A stretch of DNA of 64,000 nt. It comes from Clostridium lundense DSM 17049. GTDB taxonomy: Bacteria > Bacillota > Clostridia > Clostridiales > Clostridiaceae. Below the pieces are notes generated by a model. It was not told where the DNA came from, searched no databases, and saw nothing but the letters and a program-made list of their open reading frames with translations. The stretch spans positions 43,771 through 107,770 of the forward strand of contig NZ_JHVC01000014.1 of the NCBI RefSeq assembly GCF_000619945.1, written 5' to 3'. A program made the position numbers and the translations under genes. Shown piece after piece: positions 24,070 to 32,716 of this stretch (its first letter is position 1; every line of letters begins with the position of its first letter).

Positions 24070-24260
24070 TCAAGCCGTTACCAAAACTCTATAAAACTCT
24101 CTAAGAAGATTATATAAGTTTAAAGTTTTGTTTATTTCCTACTTCATAATGTTCGATTTTGCCAAAGCTACTTTCGTTTGTATAACACTCCATAGGCTTT
24201 GTTACCTAATAAGGTAATGGGTTGTAACGATTACCCAATCTAGTAAATCTTTTAAGTGAT
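24070..24260 (-). ncRNA. Candidate omega (re)RNA scaffold and right end of the TnpB element
   Basis: Directly 3' of tnpB lie nested hairpins (GGTAAT...ATTACC near 24214-24235; TTACC-TAATAA-GGTAA near 24202-24217). TnpB guide RNAs normally derive from this right-end region, with the guide taken from flanking DNA. Here the flank is the start of the downstream ABC gene. The boundary was not resolved. Confidence 0.4.
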
Positions 24261-25387
24261 TATACTAAACCATAGTTTGCAAGGTTGTATGAAGCATTTT
24301 TATCTCTATCACAAATAAAGCCGCAACTACATTTATAAGTTCTATCTGAAAGTTTTAAATCTTTCTTGATAGTACCACAATGGCTGCAAGTTTTACTTGA
24401 AGGATAAAATGTAGGTACTTGAACAAATTTAATACCATACTTTTCACATTTATATTTTATTTGATTAAGAAATATATTAAATCCTTGCTCTGCTATCGCC
24501 TTTGATAAGTGTTTATTCTTCATCATATTAGATACTTTTAAATCCTCCATAACTATCCTATATGGTTTGGCTTTCACCATTTTGGAAGTAGTTTGGTTTA
24601 TATGATTTAATCTAATATTTTTAAGTTTACTATGAAGTTTTTCAATCTTCTTTTCAAGTTTTGCAATGTTCTTAGTTTTTTGGTAACTCTCTCCTTTCTT
24701 ATTCATAATATATTTTCTTGAACATTGTCTTTGAAGCCTTTTTAACTTTTTACTTAGTTTTTTAACTTTGTTTGTTTTATTAACATTCCTAGTATCTAAT
24801 TCATCTATATTTGTTATTGCTAATTGAGATATTCCTAAATCAATACCTAGGCTAAAATCATTTAATTTAACAGTTTTAATATTATCTTCAATACCTACTG
24901 AAAGTACCCATACTCTACCATTAAAATATACTCTAGGATTTTTAAACTTTGTTACAGTAGTTAAATCAATGTCATAATCCACCTTACATTTAACTTTACC
25001 TATTTTTTCAAGATTAACAAAGTTATCCTTAAAATAAACTTTGTCATATCTGCTGTAAAATCTAGGTCCTAATTTTTTCTTGCTTTTAAATTTAGGAAAG
25101 CCACCACCATTAAAGAAATTATTATATGCTTTATCTAAATCTCTAATGCTCTCTTTAAGCGTTGCATGAGATACTTCATATAACCACTCATAACCTGCGG
25201 TGTTCTTTAAAATAGTTAATTGTTTACCTAATTCTGTAATTGATAGTTTTTTATTATTAAGTTTATAACTATCTATTTGCCCGGCTAACGCCCAATTATA
25301 AATGAATCTCATACATCCTATATGCTTATACATTAAAATTATTTGCTCTTGTGTTGGATAGAGCCGTATATTTAATGCTTTTATCAT
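24260..25387 (-). CDS. tnpB: TnpB RNA-guided nuclease (IS200/IS605 superfamily)
   Basis: 375 residues, intact. RuvC-like catalytic residues are present: D183 in SLGIDLGISQ, E281 in IVMEDLKVSN, D362 in ICDRDKNASYNL. A zinc finger is formed by CSHCG (334-338) and CSCGFIC (353-359). The N-terminal IRLYPTQEQ is typical. No tnpA is nearby, so the element is TnpB-only. It sits between two halves of one transporter operon. RBS GAGGTG. Confidence 0.9.
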   Translation of the reverse strand: MIKALNIRLYPTQEQIILMYKHIGCMRFIYNWALAGQIDSYKLNNKKLSITELGKQLTILKNTAGYEWLYEVSHATLKESIRDLDKAYNNFFNGGGFPKFKSKKKLGPRFYSRYDKVYFKDNFVNLEKIGKVKCKVDYDIDLTTVTKFKNPRVYFNGRVWVLSVGIEDNIKTVKLNDFSLGIDLGISQLAITNIDELDTRNVNKTNKVKKLSKKLKRLQRQCSRKYIMNKKGESYQKTKNIAKLEKKIEKLHSKLKNIRLNHINQTTSKMVKAKPYRIVMEDLKVSNMMKNKHLSKAIAEQGFNIFLNQIKYKCEKYGIKFVQVPTFYPSSKTCSHCGTIKKDLKLSDRTYKCSCGFICDRDKNASYNLANYGLV

Positions 25388-25535
25388 GTTTTATCACCTC
25401 ACTTTGCCATTTATTATATCATTATGTTCAATAACTTATTTTATATGATATTTTTGAGGTGATGATAGTGTATATTTTTGAAGTCTATTAAAAAATAGTA
25501 GAATTTTATAAATTTCTATAAACTTTTTTTAACTG

Positions 25536-27266
25536 TTAACATACCTTCTTTATATTCATCTGACTTTTAACAATTGCTTCATATACAGAACAGTTTTTCA
25601 TTAGGTCATTATGTTTTCCAATACCAACTAATTTTCCTTCGTCTAACACAAGGATTTGCTCTGCATCTATAATTGTACTTACTCTCTGAGCAATTATTAT
25701 CTTGGTTGCATCTGTCATATTTTCTTTAAGTGATTTACGAAGTGCTGAATCTGTTTTTAAATCCAAAGCAGAAAAGCTATCATCGAAAATATAAACTGGA
25801 ACCTTCCTTATAAGAGCCCTTGCAATAGACAAACGTTGTTTCTGTCCACCTGAGAAATTAGATCCACCTTGAGAAACTTCAGATTCTAATCCCATAGGTA
25901 ATTTATCTACAAACAAATCTGCTTGAGAAATGCTTAATGCTCTTTTCATATCTTCCTTAGTTGCATCTTTATACCCCATTCTTAGGTTATCTTCAATTGT
26001 GCCACTAAATAAGAAAGCTTTCTGAGGAACATAGCCAACTCTATCCCTTAATTCCTTTTGTGAAAGGCATCTTATATCCACACCGTTTATACGAATTTCT
26101 CCTTGATCTATGTCATGTAATCTTAGAATAAGATTAGCAATAGTGCTCTTACCAGAGCCTGTACTTCCAATAATGGCTGTTGTCTCACCTTCATTACATG
26201 AGAATGATAGGTTTCTTATAACTGGCTCCTCTGCTCCATGATAAAAGAAGGATACATTTTCAAATTCAACAACTGCAGAATTATCCTTTATATCTTCTTT
26301 TTCTATGTTTAAATCCTGAATCTCTGGATTAATTTCTAAAACTTCCTCTATACGATCAAGACATGATTTCATTTTAGGAAGAGTAACACTTGTTGTTGTA
26401 GCCAACATTAGATAGCTCAATGTAATAATAGAGTATTCAGTAACTGCAGTTATTTGTCCAATTTCCATTGTTCCATTTATAGAAAGCACTCCACCCATCC
26501 AAACTATAAAGGCTATAGACAAGCCAATTATAAGCCATATTGTAGGATTTAATACAGCAAATAGCTTATTTAGCTTTATCATATCTGTAGCATACCCCTT
26601 AAAAGCTTTACCTGCTCTACCTTCCTCATATTTTTCATTTCCAAAAGCACGGATAACCCGGATTCCAGTAATAGATTCCCTTATTACCTGATTAATATGG
26701 TCTAATTTAGTCTGAACCCTTTCAGAAATATAAGTTGATTTCTTAAGTACTAATCCAGCAAAAAACATAAATATTATCACAGATAAAATAAGTATTAAAG
26801 CTAGAGTAAAACTAGTACATGCTGTCATAGTAATAGATGTACCAATAATAAGTGGAGCTGGAACTATAAGCTGCAACACCAACCCAAAAGTCTGTTGTAA
26901 ATTAGAAATATCTGAAGTTGTACGTGTAATCATAGAAGAAACACTAATGGTATCAAATTCATGAATAGATAGTTTCTGACTCTTACAGAAAATTTTATCT
27001 CTCATGTAATAGCCAAAAACTGCAGCCAAGTCAGCAGAATAGTAACTTCCTAAGACAGCTGCTACTGTTGTTATTAAAAGAACTGATATCATTTGAACCC
27101 CTATACGAAGAATCTCATTCATATCACCTTTCAAAATTCCATTGTCTACAATCCCTGCTATTAGAAATGGAATGAGTAATGTTCCTATTACTTGTCCTAA
27201 AAGCATAATTAATGTTATTCCTACTTTTCCTTTTCTTTCTTTTAGGAATACTTTTAAATACTTCAT
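25536..27266 (-). CDS. ABC exporter half-transporter, degenerate-site partner
   Basis: 576 residues: six TM helices (to about 310) plus an ATPase domain. Walker A GSTGSGKST near 365, intact signature FSGGQKQRLSIARAL near 465, but Walker B ends YIFDDSFSALD, with Asp in place of the catalytic Glu. This is the usual asymmetry of heterodimeric exporters. First gene of the operon behind the MerR-type promoter. RBS GGAGG. Confidence 0.85.
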   Translation of the reverse strand: MKYLKVFLKERKGKVGITLIMLLGQVIGTLLIPFLIAGIVDNGILKGDMNEILRIGVQMISVLLITTVAAVLGSYYSADLAAVFGYYMRDKIFCKSQKLSIHEFDTISVSSMITRTTSDISNLQQTFGLVLQLIVPAPLIIGTSITMTACTSFTLALILILSVIIFMFFAGLVLKKSTYISERVQTKLDHINQVIRESITGIRVIRAFGNEKYEEGRAGKAFKGYATDMIKLNKLFAVLNPTIWLIIGLSIAFIVWMGGVLSINGTMEIGQITAVTEYSIITLSYLMLATTTSVTLPKMKSCLDRIEEVLEINPEIQDLNIEKEDIKDNSAVVEFENVSFFYHGAEEPVIRNLSFSCNEGETTAIIGSTGSGKSTIANLILRLHDIDQGEIRINGVDIRCLSQKELRDRVGYVPQKAFLFSGTIEDNLRMGYKDATKEDMKRALSISQADLFVDKLPMGLESEVSQGGSNFSGGQKQRLSIARALIRKVPVYIFDDSFSALDLKTDSALRKSLKENMTDATKIIIAQRVSTIIDAEQILVLDEGKLVGIGKHNDLMKNCSVYEAIVKSQMNIKKVC

Positions 27267-27316
27267 AGTTTACCTCCGTTATGTAAGTAATTTTGCAAAA
27301 ATTTATTTTCAGTGGT

Positions 27317-27347
27317 ATTATAAACCTTAAAGTAACTTTAATGTCAA
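27317..27347 (-). promoter_or_regulatory. MerR-type promoter of the ABC exporter operon
   Basis: -35 TTGACA (27342-27347), 19-bp spacer, -10 TATAAT (27317-27322). The spacer contains a perfect dyad TTAAAGT-A-ACTTTAA (27327-27341). The over-long spacer with a central dyad is the hallmark of MerR-activated promoters; the divergent MerR gene starts 28 bp away. Confidence 0.85.
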
Positions 27348-27374
27348 TAGTTTATTTAAAGTTTGGAGGTTATT

Positions 27375-28175
27375 ATGAAAGATAAATCTCATATGCCAAT
27401 AAAAGAATTTTCTCGTCTCACTGGTATTAAGCGTGAAAACCTAAGATATTATGACCAAATTGGGTTGTTCTCTCCAGAATTTCGTGGTGAAAATGGTTAT
27501 CGTTATTATACTAGAAGTCAGCTTACTACAGCATATTTAATCATCTCTCTAAGAGAAATTGGCATTAGTATAGACGAAATCAAGAAATATATAGATATAC
27601 GTACTCCTGAGCAGATGTTTTCTTTGTTTAGCACACAAAAAAAACATATTTTGATGGAAATAAAAAAACTTAAACGTATTCTAGAAATTATGCAATTATA
27701 TGTGGATATAGCAGAAGATGCTATTAAATATGAGGAAAATAGTATAAATATTGAATATAAAAAGAAAGAGCCTATTTTTTTAGGCCCTATACTTTCTAAT
27801 GATCCTCCAGATGATTCTACTATTTTATTTTATAATTTCGCTACTGAAAATGGAATTGATGTAGGTTATCCCCTTGGTGCTATTATTAATACAGAAAATA
27901 TTAAGCCTGGAGACCCTTTATTGGTAATGCACTACTATTTTAAAGTAAAAGATGACCAAAATTCGTATAAGCCAGAAGGTAAGTATGCAGTGTTCTATGG
28001 TAGATGTGCCTATGGAGAATCCGATGATCTTTATGAAAAGTTATTTACATTTATTAAAGAAAATAATCTACGTATTTGTAGTAATGCCTATGAGGAATAT
28101 CCTCTAAATGAACTTACTACTAAAGATGATAAACAATACTGTGTAAAGATAGAAGTTATGGTAGAAGATATTTGA
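27375..28175 (+). CDS. MerR-family regulator with effector-binding domain
   Basis: 266 residues. N-terminal HTH and wing (MPIKEFSRLTGIKRENLRYY; GYRYYTRSQL), a coiled-coil linker about residues 75-120, then a GyrI/BmrR-like effector-binding domain (FYGRCAYGESDD near 210). It probably activates the divergent exporter when a drug binds. The ATG at 27375 is chosen behind GGAGG; the TTG four codons upstream overlaps that RBS. Confidence 0.85.
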   Translation: MKDKSHMPIKEFSRLTGIKRENLRYYDQIGLFSPEFRGENGYRYYTRSQLTTAYLIISLREIGISIDEIKKYIDIRTPEQMFSLFSTQKKHILMEIKKLKRILEIMQLYVDIAEDAIKYEENSINIEYKKKEPIFLGPILSNDPPDDSTILFYNFATENGIDVGYPLGAIINTENIKPGDPLLVMHYYFKVKDDQNSYKPEGKYAVFYGRCAYGESDDLYEKLFTFIKENNLRICSNAYEEYPLNELTTKDDKQYCVKIEVMVEDI

Positions 28176-28320
28176 TATTCTCCTAATTTCTCTACACTAT
28201 AGATGCAAAGTGAGCACATTGACGAGAAATATCATCTTTAGTTAAGCATAATCTCTTTATACACCATTTAAAAATTAAGATTAAGTTTCTTGGTCTCCAC
28301 ATAGAAGTTAAAAGCAAACA

Positions 28321-28355
28321 AAAAAGTGCTTCATCCCGCAAAGAGTAGCACTTTT
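28321..28355. terminator. Bidirectional terminator
   Basis: AAAAAGTGCT / AGCACTTTTT with loop TCATCCCGCAAAGAGT; sister of 2171-2210. The rest of 28176-28518 shows no gene. Confidence 0.75.
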
Positions 28356-28495
28356 TCTAAGATTAATAATTTTCAGCATAAATCTAATCCAATATCCCTA
28401 AAACAAAATAACTGTTCTAAGACTTAGCTTAGCTTTAAAGCACTAAGCTTTTCTTATATAATTTTTATATTTCAAACTTCCTTTAACTAATATAC

Positions 28496-28507
28496 AAATT
28501 GGAATTT
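28496..28507. repeat. Array boundary motif, gene-end type (exact)
   Basis: AAATTGGAATTT 11 bp from the DUF1835 stop; marks the restart of the array on the far side of the ABC block. Confidence 0.7.
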
Positions 28508-28518
28508 GTAAACAACCT

Positions 28519-29409
28519 CTACGCCTTTTTAAGCACTTGACCATATATTTCCTTCTTTTTTTCTACAACCATTAATTCGCCATCTTCTATCATCTTATTA
28601 ATTCTTTTAGCATACCACCAGTCTCCAACTCCAATAGGATGTTTTCCTAAAATATTTCCAATAAGGCGTGCCATAATAAACTCGCCATTCGGAATTTCTT
28701 TTCTAATAATATGGTCATAGAAATCTTCAGTAACACCAATTAATTTACCATTTACAACAGCTCGTAAAGTACTTTTTTCTTCTTTTAATTCAGCCCAATT
28801 GTATGTAAAAGATTGTATCTCACGAGAAGATAATTCTTTTTCCAAAGGCAAGAATTTATAAAACATTCCAGCATCTATTTCACTCCACGATGTATAAAAT
28901 TCAATTATATTATCTGATAGTTGCATATACTGTGGTAACTTTATAACAAATATCTTACAACTATATTCTCTCAAGATACTACATACATAATAAAATCCAC
29001 ACATAGAATACGGCGCATCACTATACCATAAACGAATAGTTTCTCCTTGTGCGGCATAATTTTTCAGTCGTTCTATTTCATTTAAGTATCTTTTCCATAC
29101 ATCCTCTAAATCTTCTGAAATGCTAGTATCATCTATTCCATTTATGGTATACATATCAAATATAAGTTCTTTTCTATACTCATTTTCAATTGAAACATTA
29201 ATATCACCAATATCCAGCATGAAAGGAATACAAATTACTTCTGAGGAATTGCCACCAACCGCCTTTCCGTCAAACATTTTTTCAAATTCATATTTATTTA
29301 GTTTCTTCCCAAAACAAGTTGTTGCCCCATTATCAAAATCAGGTTTTTGATAATTCTTTGCCACTTTCATGGCTCCGCCTTCACTCTCTCCAAACAATAC
29401 TTCTATCAT
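28519..29409 (-). CDS. DUF1835/DUF3658 domain protein
   Basis: 296 residues. N-terminal DUF1835 (MIEVLFGESEGGAMKVAK; PFMLDIGDINVSIEN; LWYSDAPYSMCGFYYVCSIL) and C-terminal DUF3658-like region (FIMARLIGNILGKHPIGVGD). Function unknown; widespread as single genes in Firmicutes. RBS GGAGGGG. Confidence 0.8.
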   Translation of the reverse strand: MIEVLFGESEGGAMKVAKNYQKPDFDNGATTCFGKKLNKYEFEKMFDGKAVGGNSSEVICIPFMLDIGDINVSIENEYRKELIFDMYTINGIDDTSISEDLEDVWKRYLNEIERLKNYAAQGETIRLWYSDAPYSMCGFYYVCSILREYSCKIFVIKLPQYMQLSDNIIEFYTSWSEIDAGMFYKFLPLEKELSSREIQSFTYNWAELKEEKSTLRAVVNGKLIGVTEDFYDHIIRKEIPNGEFIMARLIGNILGKHPIGVGDWWYAKRINKMIEDGELMVVEKKKEIYGQVLKKA

Positions 29410-29429
29410 AAAAGTTCCCCTCCAAAAAT

Positions 29430-29577
29430 TTATAATCTAATATTAACTTCGTAGTTTTCATCTATTAATATATATTCACAATCATACTTTTTACACATTT
29501 TTAAATTTATATCATTTTCCTTAATCATCATTTCTTCAGTACAAAATGAATCATCAACACGTTTTTCTATTATATTT
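29430..29577 (-). pseudogene. C-terminal relic, possibly of a kinase-like P-loop protein
   Basis: A start-less frame reads NIIEKRVDDSFCTEEMMIKE then NDINLKMCKKYDCEYILIDE and stop, directly upstream of the DUF1835 RBS. It is cut at the promoter block of module E. The TEEMIIKENDIN style resembles the C-terminus of small nucleoside-kinase-like proteins; uncertain. Confidence 0.5.
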
Positions 29578-29588
29578 GCATATTTTTT

Positions 29589-29631
29589 ATTATAACATAT
29601 TTTGTAAATACACCATTACTTATGATACAAT
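29589..29631. promoter_or_regulatory. Divergent promoter pair of module E
   Basis: Minus: extended -10 TGTTATAAT (29589-29597). Plus: -35 TTGTAA (29602-29607), 18 bp, -10 TACAAT (29626-29631). Confidence 0.55.
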
Positions 29632-29644
29632 TCTTTCATGCATA

Positions 29645-29810
29645 AAAATAGTCTTAACCAAGTAATATTAATGGCTAAGACTATAAAACTCATTTTATTC
29701 TTATATTTATTTTTACTATCACTATTAACATTCATAGTGTTACTTATTGATAAAATGTTTAAAAAATAGTAGTCCCGTGTGCAATGGATAGCTACTATTT
29801 TTAAGTATTA
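29645..29810 (-). ncRNA. Candidate antisense RNA of module E
   Basis: Minus-strand promoter with -35-like TTACTT (near 29836-29841) and -10 TATTAA (29814-29819). The transcript would cross the peptide mRNA and stop at AGTCTTA...TAAGACT followed by five T (29645-29683). Length about 160 nt. Inferred from sequence only. Confidence 0.4.
29671..29769 (+). CDS. Small hydrophobic type I toxin-like peptide (32 aa)
   Basis: Encodes MAKTIKLILFLYLFLLSLLT then FIVLLIDKMFKK. It is 30/32 identical to the module B peptide at 8772 with the frame preserved, which argues that it is coding. One membrane span, basic C-terminus. Terminator 29765-29803. The start codon lies within the 29649-29683 hairpin. Confidence 0.5.
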   Translation: MAKTIKLILFLYLFLLSLLTFIVLLIDKMFKK

Positions 29811-29934
29811 AATTTAATAGTGATACCAGCTGCCTAAGTAACAAATTTATCCATATCCTCTTCTTCTAAATATATATATTGTTATCTCTTTTAGTAATAT
29901 AAAAACCTATTATAAATTGGAACTTGTCTATATA

Positions 29935-30396
29935 CTACCATAATACCTTCAACATCCTAAATTCCTTATAGGTAATATCCCCAACTGTATATTCAAATGA
30001 ATTTTTTTTATTAAAACCATATTTTTCATACAATTTAATAGCTACTTCATTATCTATTTCTACGCTTGTATATAAATTTTCATTTGGAAATTTATCATGA
30101 AAAAAATCTAAAAACTTTTCTAACGCTTTTGAACCATATCCCTTTTTTTGATACTTAATATCAATCATGAATCTTGAAAATGACCATCCTTTTAATTCTT
30201 CATCATAATCATATAATAAAAATCCCACCATTTCATCACCATTATATATTCCTAATGGATATAATTCATCTTCATAAAAAGCTTGTACTAATGAAAATGC
30301 ATTACTTGCAACATAGTTAGTTTGATGTTCTCCTACCTTTAAAGACACGCAAGTGTTATAATTTGTTTTATCTATCTTTCTAAAATTAATCTCCAT
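29935..30396 (-). CDS. GNAT-family N-acetyltransferase
   Basis: 153 residues. SFSRFMIDIKYQKKGYGSKA is motif A (K-K-G-Y-G loop) near residues 72-91, followed by LYTSVEIDNEVAIKLYEKYG (motif B, spermidine-acetyltransferase-like). The family style is that of diamine/spermidine acetyltransferases (SpeG/BltD-like); substrate not certain. An imperfect boundary motif (29914-29925) precedes the stop. RBS AAGAGGTG. Confidence 0.85.
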   Translation of the reverse strand: MEINFRKIDKTNYNTCVSLKVGEHQTNYVASNAFSLVQAFYEDELYPLGIYNGDEMVGFLLYDYDEELKGWSFSRFMIDIKYQKKGYGSKALEKFLDFFHDKFPNENLYTSVEIDNEVAIKLYEKYGFNKKNSFEYTVGDITYKEFRMLKVLW

Positions 30397-30460
30397 ATTT
30401 CACCTCTTAAAATTACCATTTGTAAATTTTGTATTATTCTCACAACCTCATTTTTCTATT

Positions 30461-30919
30461 CTACTGAATAGCAATATATAAATAACAATGTGGTTTTCCA
30501 TCTTTCGTATATTCACCAGGAACAGTGCTCTCATAATCCTCGGTAAAGGCTCTCTTTATATGTCCTGTTTTTTGCTCAAACCATACTTTTTCCCATGCCT
30601 TTCTTGTACATGCACCTATTTCTCCGTTTTCATCTTTTTCATCATATTTTTTATATAAGCCTTTACTTACTGCTATTTCCATTGTTTGAAAAAAGTCAGC
30701 TGTTACAGCCATTATGGTAAGATCATAATCTCCGCTTTCATCACTGGAATAGTTGCTGTATTTTGAAACTGGAGAAACACCTTGTTGAAACACATGCTCA
30801 CTATCAAAAAGAATGGGTAGTTTTCCGCTAGCAATATCCTTCCAAATTTCACCAATTATTTTTATTCCTTCTTCAGAATTATCTGTTCTTATTGTTACTT
30901 CTTTCAATTTATAAGCCAT
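30461..30919 (-). CDS. GyrI-like / effector-binding-domain protein
   Basis: 152 residues from the ATG behind AAGGAG (the longer frame adds 30 unlikely residues). MAYKLKEVTIRTDN starts it; DYDLTIMAVTADFFQTMEI and GKPHCYLYIAIQ resemble the stand-alone effector-binding (AraC_E_bind/GyrI-like) fold. Function unknown. A deleted copy lies at 20389. The upstream region is conserved between both copies, including TGTTACAAT as a possible extended -10. Confidence 0.6.
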   Translation of the reverse strand: MAYKLKEVTIRTDNSEEGIKIIGEIWKDIASGKLPILFDSEHVFQQGVSPVSKYSNYSSDESGDYDLTIMAVTADFFQTMEIAVSKGLYKKYDEKDENGEIGACTRKAWEKVWFEQKTGHIKRAFTEDYESTVPGEYTKDGKPHCYLYIAIQ

Positions 30920-31041
30920 AGTTTTTCTTTTCTCCTTACATAAAATTATTAAGTTGTTTATATTGTTCATATGCCACATTAAGTTACTATTGTAAATTAA
31001 TTGTAACATATTATCAAAGAAAAATTCAGTATGTATTTAAA

Positions 31042-31120
31042 TTATTTCACTTTAGAAATTGTAAAACCTTCTCTTAAATAAAAGCATAACACACGATTAT
31101 GCTTATAATCTCCTCCTTTA
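31042..31120 (-). pseudogene. GNAT C-terminal relic
   Basis: The frame ends DYKHNRVLCFYLREGFTISK then VK and stop, the typical motif-B end of a GNAT (N-x-x-FYxxxGF). Nothing upstream supports the rest of the domain. Confidence 0.5.
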
Positions 31121-31225
31121 CATATTTCCCAATTTATATTGTATATTAATATTATACTATCTATTGTATATAGTAACATTTTTTGCAAATACCGCATATC
31201 AAAATCATTTTGCCTTCTTACTTGT

Positions 31226-31290
31226 GATACAGCATTTTTACTTATAAAAATAGCCTTAGGCAATTTTTATCAATACCTAAGGCTATATAG
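31226..31290 (-). terminator. Hairpin terminator (module G)
   Basis: ATAGCCTTAGG pairs with CCTAAGGCTAT across a 16-nt loop; on the minus strand a TTTTTAT run follows. Equivalent in position to the AGTCTTA hairpins of modules B and E; the peptide is reduced to a few codons here. Confidence 0.6.
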
Positions 31291-31377
31291 TTACTATATT
31301 TTTGATTCAAGTTTCCATTAAACTTTCTATAACACTATGTTAAATATTATTCTTTATATAGATTAAAATTTGTACAA

Positions 31378-31938
31378 CTATTCGTAAGAAGATATATTAT
31401 TCACCCACTTGTCCTTTGTGATACGGGTGATAATTTCTGTCCTTACATCCCCCATCAAAGGCCAATACTTATCATGATTGGTATGATAATATTCAAATCC
31501 GCATTTTTCTTGAGCACGAAGTGATTTCTTGTTTTCCTCAAAGTACCCACACCAAAGTGTCTTAAGTCCAAGATCTTCAAAGCAATAGCGCATCAATTCT
31601 CTAATCGCCTCTGGTACAAGACCTTTCCCCCAATAAGGAACACCAATCCAATATGCGATTTCCCCTTCATCTGGTCCTATGCCAAAATCACTTGCTTCTC
31701 CTATTAAAATTCCAATACATCCAACAGGTTCTTCCTGGCCTTTAAGAACAATTGCATATATCCCTTCAATGGAAAATACATCTCTGATAACTTCTCTACT
31801 ATTCTCAATGCTAGTATGAACTGGCCATCCAGCTATTGGACCAACTTTAGGATCGCTGGCATACTTATATAGAGCAGGTGCATCTTCAATTCTCCATGGT
31901 CTCAATATGAGACGCTTAGTTTCAAATTTCATTTTCAT
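31378..31938 (-). CDS. GNAT-family N-acetyltransferase (RimJ/RimL-like)
   Basis: 186 residues from MKMKFETKRLILRPWRIED. TKRLILRPW is the RimJ/L start, YWIGVPYWGKGLVPEAIREL the acetyl-CoA motif (residues about 108-127), and NKKSLRAQEKCGFEYY motif B. Probably acetylates a protein N-terminus or small amine. The longer frame adds 14 residues that overlap its RBS. Confidence 0.85.
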   Translation of the reverse strand: MKMKFETKRLILRPWRIEDAPALYKYASDPKVGPIAGWPVHTSIENSREVIRDVFSIEGIYAIVLKGQEEPVGCIGILIGEASDFGIGPDEGEIAYWIGVPYWGKGLVPEAIRELMRYCFEDLGLKTLWCGYFEENKKSLRAQEKCGFEYYHTNHDKYWPLMGDVRTEIITRITKDKWVNNISSYE

Positions 31939-32074
31939 TCTCGTTTCACTTCTCCTAAAATTCTTATTTTTGTGTTTCATCTATCTATACAATAATTCAA
32001 GTATGCTTTTATTTTATAAGTTTAAATACTATAATAATAGCCTTAAGAATAGTTATAATTGTTTTTTCCTATCT

Positions 32075-32112
32075 AAAAAAGAGATCCTACCAAAATGGTA
32101 AAATCTCTTTTA
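32075..32112. terminator. Terminator of the second CD3324-family gene
   Basis: AAAGAGAT...ATCTCTTT with inner TACCA/TGGTA; a TTTTTT run follows on the minus strand. Confidence 0.75.
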
Positions 32113-32114
32113 CT

Positions 32115-32372
32115 TTATTTATTCACTATTTTTCTTATTGAATCATATGATAAACAATAATTCTTAGCAATATTAGTTATTGTTGCTCCATTTTTATATT
32201 GATTGATTATATTCATATTACGTTTCTTATAGTATTCTCTTGAACCACTACGTTCTCCCCATTTTCGTTTTTTCCTAGGGGTGGGAATATATAACATTCC
32301 ACCATCTACATAATTGAAAATTTCCTTTAATAATTCTTTTGGAAGCACCTCTGCTGCATTAATATATTTCAT
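32115..32372 (-). CDS. CD3324-family helix-turn-helix protein (second copy)
   Basis: 85 residues: MKYINAAEVLPKELLKEIFN, KKRKWGERSGSREYYKKRN, C-terminal HTH ATITNIAKNYCLSYDSIRKI. About half identical to the 13559 product. Monocistronic, with its own terminator and an upstream hairpin. Likely DNA-binding, target unknown. RBS AAAGGAG. Confidence 0.8.
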   Translation of the reverse strand: MKYINAAEVLPKELLKEIFNYVDGGMLYIPTPRKKRKWGERSGSREYYKKRNMNIINQYKNGATITNIAKNYCLSYDSIRKIVNK

Positions 32373-32406
32373 ATTCATACTCCTTTACTTAAATAATTAA
32401 ATAAAG

Positions 32407-32471
32407 TGCAGAACTAGCAGCCAATGCAACTTTTTATCCCACGCAGTTTGTTGCATTTCTACTATTCTGCA
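32407..32471. repeat. Long imperfect inverted repeat upstream of CD3324 gene 2
   Basis: TGCAGAACTAGCAGCCAATG (then CAAC) pairs with the complement of GTTGCATTTCTACTATTCTG with two bulges, about 20 bp of stem around an 18-nt loop. Analogous to 13919-13967 upstream of the first copy. Confidence 0.6.
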
Positions 32472-32582
32472 TGGGTATAAACACTAAGAAAATTACTTCC
32501 AAATTTCAGATTTATAAACATACTTCCCACCCCCAACGCTTTCAAATTGATAAATATGAGTATATCATAATTTATACCTATG

Positions 32583-32714
32583 TCAATGTGGAAACATTTC
32601 AAATATTGGCTCAATAACTATCTTTGTAGCCATTTAAACCACTCTGTCTTTAGCAATTGGAATTCTCAATGAGCATTTCCTTCCATCTTTCTTAGGTATG
32701 TATGCTCTTTTCAT
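32583..32714 (-). pseudogene. Group II intron reverse transcriptase relic
   Basis: Reads MKRAYIPKKDGRKCSLRIPI then AKDRVV, stop, MATKIVIEPIFE: the RT-0/RT-1 region of intron-encoded proteins (YIPKK-G---LGIP---DR). An in-frame stop replaces a Gln. Only about 40 codons survive. It overlaps the 3' end of the AraC gene. Confidence 0.65.
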
Positions 32715-32716
32715 AG

